The position numbers and the translations under genes are program-made. Positions 61,140 to 64,000 of a DNA stretch of 64,000 nucleotides are shown one piece after another. This DNA is from BOKV01 sp041739465. GTDB taxonomy: Bacteria; Pseudomonadota; Alphaproteobacteria; Rhizobiales; Rhizobiaceae. The notes under the pieces were generated by a model that did no database searches, had not been told where the DNA came from, and was given only the letters and a program-made list of their open reading frames with translations. The stretch covers positions 1-64,000 of the forward strand of contig JBGSNX010000059.1 of NCBI GenBank assembly GCA_041739465.1, written 5' to 3'. Positions within the stretch are counted from its first letter, which is position 1; every line of letters begins with the position of its first letter.

Positions 61140-62858
61140 CTATTGCGGCCTCGTTTGCAGATAGCAGGCCAAGTTTGCCATGGTGCGCTCGTCAGGCGAC
61201 TGTCCGGCGAGATCGAGCAACTGCTCCACAGTCTCTTCCAACAATTTGCTGCCGTGCGAACGCAAATGGCAAAGGGCTGTGGCCAAAAGCGAAAGCGCAA
61301 CCAGTGACGGCGTTTTTGGCGTTGAAGCAAAGAGTTCGCCCGACAGTGCTGCAGTGATCAGCCTGCGGGAAACCTCCCCGAAATCCGGTTGTTCTTCGGC
61401 CAGTTCCGCCAGCAAAGCCGCCCAGCCCAGCCGGCCTTCCGATATCGAGGAGTTGGGCCAATCCAGTGGCTGCCATTCTTCCCTGTCAAAACCGTTCTGC
61501 AAAAAGCGTCCGGCAATTTCTTTCGCTTGCTGGCGCATCGCTGTGATCCCGGTCTTGTGGTGCAGATCAAGCAACCGGTTGGCATTGACCAGCGCACGCG
61601 GCGACCCGGCGGGAACATGTTCATCGGGCAAAACACCGGCATCCAGCCCTGGCACTGTTGCCTGTTTTTCCATGGTCGCTGGTCTCAGGTGGTCTGAACC
61701 TTCGAGCAGTTTTGAAGCCCTAGCAATGTTGCGCCTTGCGAGCGCAGCCGTGGCATGCCGGTCATCGCTTTTTCGGGCCAGAAACGGCTCTTCAGCACGG
61801 GCTTTTTCAACAAATTTGCGCAGATCCTGCGAGCGCGAAGCATCGGCAACCAGCAACACGTCGGGTGTTTCCACGATAACCAGGTCGCGAACACCGATTG
61901 CTGCAAGTTTGCGCGTGCCGCCCCGGTGCAAGATGTTGCTGGCATCGATCATCCAGTCATCTTCAAATACAGCATTGCCAAACCCGTCTCTGTCGGCAAC
62001 TGCATGAATAGCCGGCCAGGCGCCAAGGTCGGACCATGGGAAGTTCGCACGCACCACCGCGCCCTTGTCGGTGTGTTCCATGATTGCCTTGTCGAAGGGC
62101 AGGGACTGACAAGCGCCAAATGCTGCCGCTTCAAGCAGCAAACCACCTGCTACAGGTACGGCCTTCTCCACCGCCATTTTTGCAGCCTGCCAAATCTCTG
62201 GTGCGTGCTTGTTGAATTGTTCTGCAATTGCATCTGCGCGAAACACGAACATGCCCGAATTCCAGAAGCAGTCGCCAGCGTCCAGATAGGATTGCGCGGT
62301 TGCTGCATCCGGCTTTTCTTCAAAGCCCAATATGCGGGCAATCTTGCCGTCTTCCAGGTTGAACCTGATATATCCATAGCCTGTATTCGGGTGGTCAGGC
62401 TTGATACCGAACGTGACGATGGTTCCTTTTTGCGCTGCTTCGCTGGCAAGCGCCAGATCGGCAAGAAATGCCTCACTGTCGGAAATATGGTGATCGGCAG
62501 CAAGTACGGCGATGGTGGCGTTGGGGTTACTGTCGATGACATGCGCCACTGCCGCCGCAATTGCCGGTGCCGTGTTTTTGCCGAAAGGCTCGAACAAGAG
62601 ATCGAATGCCAGCGCCTGGTGATCGCATTGGCTTGCAATCAGACCGGCATGGCCTTCTGCGCCAACCACGACCACTTTCGCAAAACCGGTAGGGCGCGAA
62701 GGTCCGAGCAGCCGGTCGATGGTTTGCTGAAACAGGCTGCGGTTTCCCGCCAAGGGCAGAAATTGCTTTGGCTTGTCTTCGCGGGACAGGGGCCAAAGTC
62801 GAGTGCCAAATCCGCCCGCCAGAACCACTGCGACGAACTGCCCGTCCCGTTTCGCCAT
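61140..62858 (-). CDS. Mannose-1-phosphate guanylyltransferase with unusual C-terminal domain
   Basis: A 572-residue protein. The N-terminal about 350 residues form a GDP-mannose pyrophosphorylase (LAGGFGTRLWPLSREDKPKQ, then FGKNTAPAIAAAVAHVI, NTGYGYIRF and the FPWSDLGAW region). In place of the usual C-terminal cupin-type mannose-6-phosphate isomerase, the last 200 residues are helix-rich with no cupin motifs (LLDLHHKTGITAMRQQAKEI and LLAELAEEQPDFGEVSRRLI), and include a repeated theme of ALL and LLAELA. It supplies GDP-mannose, possibly for the exopolysaccharide locus. I did not recognise the C-terminal domain. Confidence 0.9.
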   Translation of the reverse strand: MAKRDGQFVAVVLAGGFGTRLWPLSREDKPKQFLPLAGNRSLFQQTIDRLLGPSRPTGFAKVVVVGAEGHAGLIASQCDHQALAFDLLFEPFGKNTAPAIAAAVAHVIDSNPNATIAVLAADHHISDSEAFLADLALASEAAQKGTIVTFGIKPDHPNTGYGYIRFNLEDGKIARILGFEEKPDAATAQSYLDAGDCFWNSGMFVFRADAIAEQFNKHAPEIWQAAKMAVEKAVPVAGGLLLEAAAFGACQSLPFDKAIMEHTDKGAVVRANFPWSDLGAWPAIHAVADRDGFGNAVFEDDWMIDASNILHRGGTRKLAAIGVRDLVIVETPDVLLVADASRSQDLRKFVEKARAEEPFLARKSDDRHATAALARRNIARASKLLEGSDHLRPATMEKQATVPGLDAGVLPDEHVPAGSPRALVNANRLLDLHHKTGITAMRQQAKEIAGRFLQNGFDREEWQPLDWPNSSISEGRLGWAALLAELAEEQPDFGEVSRRLITAALSGELFASTPKTPSLVALSLLATALCHLRSHGSKLLEETVEQLLDLAGQSPDERTMANLACYLQTRPQ

Positions 62859-63098
62859 GATTTCCCGCCTTTTTGTCGCGCTTGCTGCAAGGCTTGCGGC
62901 GCCTGGATTTCAATACCTGTTGCCGGACAACCCATCCGGCATGCGGGTGCTTTTGGCCGCTGCGCGCACCGCTGTCAATTGTCCCGAAATGCGGGCGTCA
63001 TCTGCTCGTCAAGTGCTTGACGCAAGGATGGCCACGGATAATGGTAATGTGGGGCTTTAGGCCGGGTGTCCGGTCGCGCTAGCGGGAAGGGAATACAC

Positions 63099-63704
63099 AT
63101 GAAACGGGTTTTGATGGCCGTGGCTGCGATCGGCATGACCATTGCGATGCATTCGGGGACAGCTTGGTCTGCGGAAGTGGGCCGCGCCACTGTGGATGGC
63201 AAGGAAGTCATTTTGAATGACGACAACACTTGGGCGTTTGTCCCGGCTGCTACTGCTCCGGGCAATTGCACTTCGATCAAGTCGGAAGTTCTGCCGGTCG
63301 GTTTGTGTCTTGATCCGGCAGGTTGGGCGCTCGCCAATCTTGAAGGCGCTGCCGAGCAGAGCTTCAAGCGCAAGGACACTGAATTTTACCTGATGCTGAT
63401 CACCGAAAAGGAATTCTTTGACCAGCCAACCTTGAAAAAGGCCTTGCTCACCAATGCCCAGAACGCGGCTGGCCTTGAAAAGGTCAAGACGCTCGAGGAC
63501 GGTCAGGCAACCGTTGCCGGCAAGGATTTCGGACGCATCGTCTACCAGACAATCATCGACGGCCTCGATGTCACCTATGAAAACTATTATCGCGGCCTCG
63601 ACGGCAAGGGCTCGGTTCAGTTCGTGTTCTTCGCGCTGACCTCGGACTACGAAAAGTTCCGCCCGGCAATCGACGAAGCCGTTGCCGGCATGTCGGTCGA
63701 GTGA
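63099..63704 (+). CDS. Exported protein of unknown function (201 aa)
   Basis: A 201-residue protein with a Sec signal peptide (MKRVLMAVAAIGMTIAMHSG, cleavage near residue 24). Two cysteines (GNCTS and GLCLD) could form a disulfide. The mature N-terminus (VDGKEVILNDDNTWAFVP) resembles short beta-strand domains found in secreted proteobacterial proteins. I do not recognise the family. Start ATG has AAGGG upstream. A strong terminator follows the gene. Confidence 0.75.
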   Translation: MKRVLMAVAAIGMTIAMHSGTAWSAEVGRATVDGKEVILNDDNTWAFVPAATAPGNCTSIKSEVLPVGLCLDPAGWALANLEGAAEQSFKRKDTEFYLMLITEKEFFDQPTLKKALLTNAQNAAGLEKVKTLEDGQATVAGKDFGRIVYQTIIDGLDVTYENYYRGLDGKGSVQFVFFALTSDYEKFRPAIDEAVAGMSVE

Positions 63705-63727
63705 TTGCTTGCCAAATTGAGTAAATG

Positions 63728-63756
63728 AAAACGGGGCCAGATGGCCCCGTTTTTTT
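63728..63756 (+). terminator. Intrinsic terminator after the 201-aa exported protein
   Basis: An 11-bp stem (63728-63738 with 63743-63753), loop AGAT, with a T-run to 63756. A clear rho-independent terminator. Confidence 0.92.
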
Positions 63757-64000
63757 GTTGATGTAGGCAATGTTGTTTTCATGCGCGCATATTGCGCTGG
63801 GAGATTGTCTCAACCAAAGGGATTCACAACTTTCTGCAAGTCGCATTCCCGGGGTTAATACCCATGCTCAGCCACGTTCTGTTGGTTGGTTTGCACATTT
63901 TTACCCATTCGCGATCGCTCCAACACTCCATGCATTCCCTTCCGACGGCGTTCGCTGATTTCTTTGTCGTCGAGGCATTTGGTGCTGCCTTGGTCGTTGC
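63757..64000. other. Window-end region, no firm gene
   Basis: About 240 bases after the terminator. An ATG at 63864 opens a plus-strand frame that runs off the window (45 codons visible), but it has only a weak ribosome site and no recognisable sequence. It may be the start of a gene that continues beyond the window. Confidence 0.35.

Noticed and set aside
61755..63020. A 421-codon open frame opposite the GDP-mannose pyrophosphorylase gene
   Set aside because: The minus strand clearly encodes a pyrophosphorylase; the plus frame has no homology or start signal.

Overview
The window looks like a chromosomal segment of an alphaproteobacterium of the order Hyphomicrobiales (Rhizobiales), probably near the Phyllobacteriaceae. 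The basis is gene order: bpt, an RDD protein, hemB, a DUF6163 gene, ldtR and ldtP, then glyA-nrdR-ribD-ribE-ribH-nusB-thiL, hppA, bamE, a cytochrome bc1 chaperone, DUF177, plsX-fabH-ihfA-merR and tRNA-Pro, followed further on by DUF2842, ctaA, argC and speB. This backbone is typical of the group. Genus is inference.

Layout. 1-9.9 kb is accessory: the start of a QacA-type MFS gene, a CreD-like membrane protein, a five-gene operon of small ligand-binding proteins led by a TetR regulator with a clear palindromic operator, two envelope proteins of unknown function, and a strikingly AT-rich gene for a 734-residue secreted SGNH hydrolase. That last gene is flanked by an exact 20-bp direct repeat. 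10-20.3 kb begins with parC, interrupted by an in-frame TAG, then a dienelactone hydrolase, an ArsR/SRPBCC/YCII cassette with a perfect palindrome, a class C serine hydrolase, a DUF4166 plus DCC pair, a GST and a Tat-exported agmatine deiminase. The DUF4166/DCC pair is bracketed by a 70-bp direct repeat (67 of 70 identical), and the second copy is the 3' remnant of a serine hydrolase gene. 20.3-44.4 kb is the conserved housekeeping backbone: protein N-degron, haem, L,D-transpeptidase, serine/one-carbon, riboflavin, pyrophosphatase, fatty-acid and phospholipid genes, with tRNA-Pro at its end. Within it thiL is broken by an in-frame TAG and has also lost conserved acidic residues.

44.4-53.9 kb, starting four bases after tRNA-Pro, is a compact exopolysaccharide locus: polymerase/ligase, initiating sugar-phosphate transferase, glycosyltransferase, outer-membrane export lipoprotein, chain-length protein with a degenerate kinase domain, a CelD-like acyltransferase and a polysaccharide deacetylase. 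54-64 kb returns to housekeeping: haem A synthase, argC, agmatinase, a quinone oxidoreductase, an AhpD-like protein, an aminotransferase, a cyclic-nucleotide-gated K+ channel and a GDP-mannose pyrophosphorylase with an unusual C-terminus that could supply the exopolysaccharide locus.

The points most worth a second look are the two in-frame amber codons (parC and thiL), the two repeat-flanked insertions of similar size (about 2.4 kb each), the unusual SGNH hydrolase, and the non-cupin C-terminal half of the GDP-mannose pyrophosphorylase.
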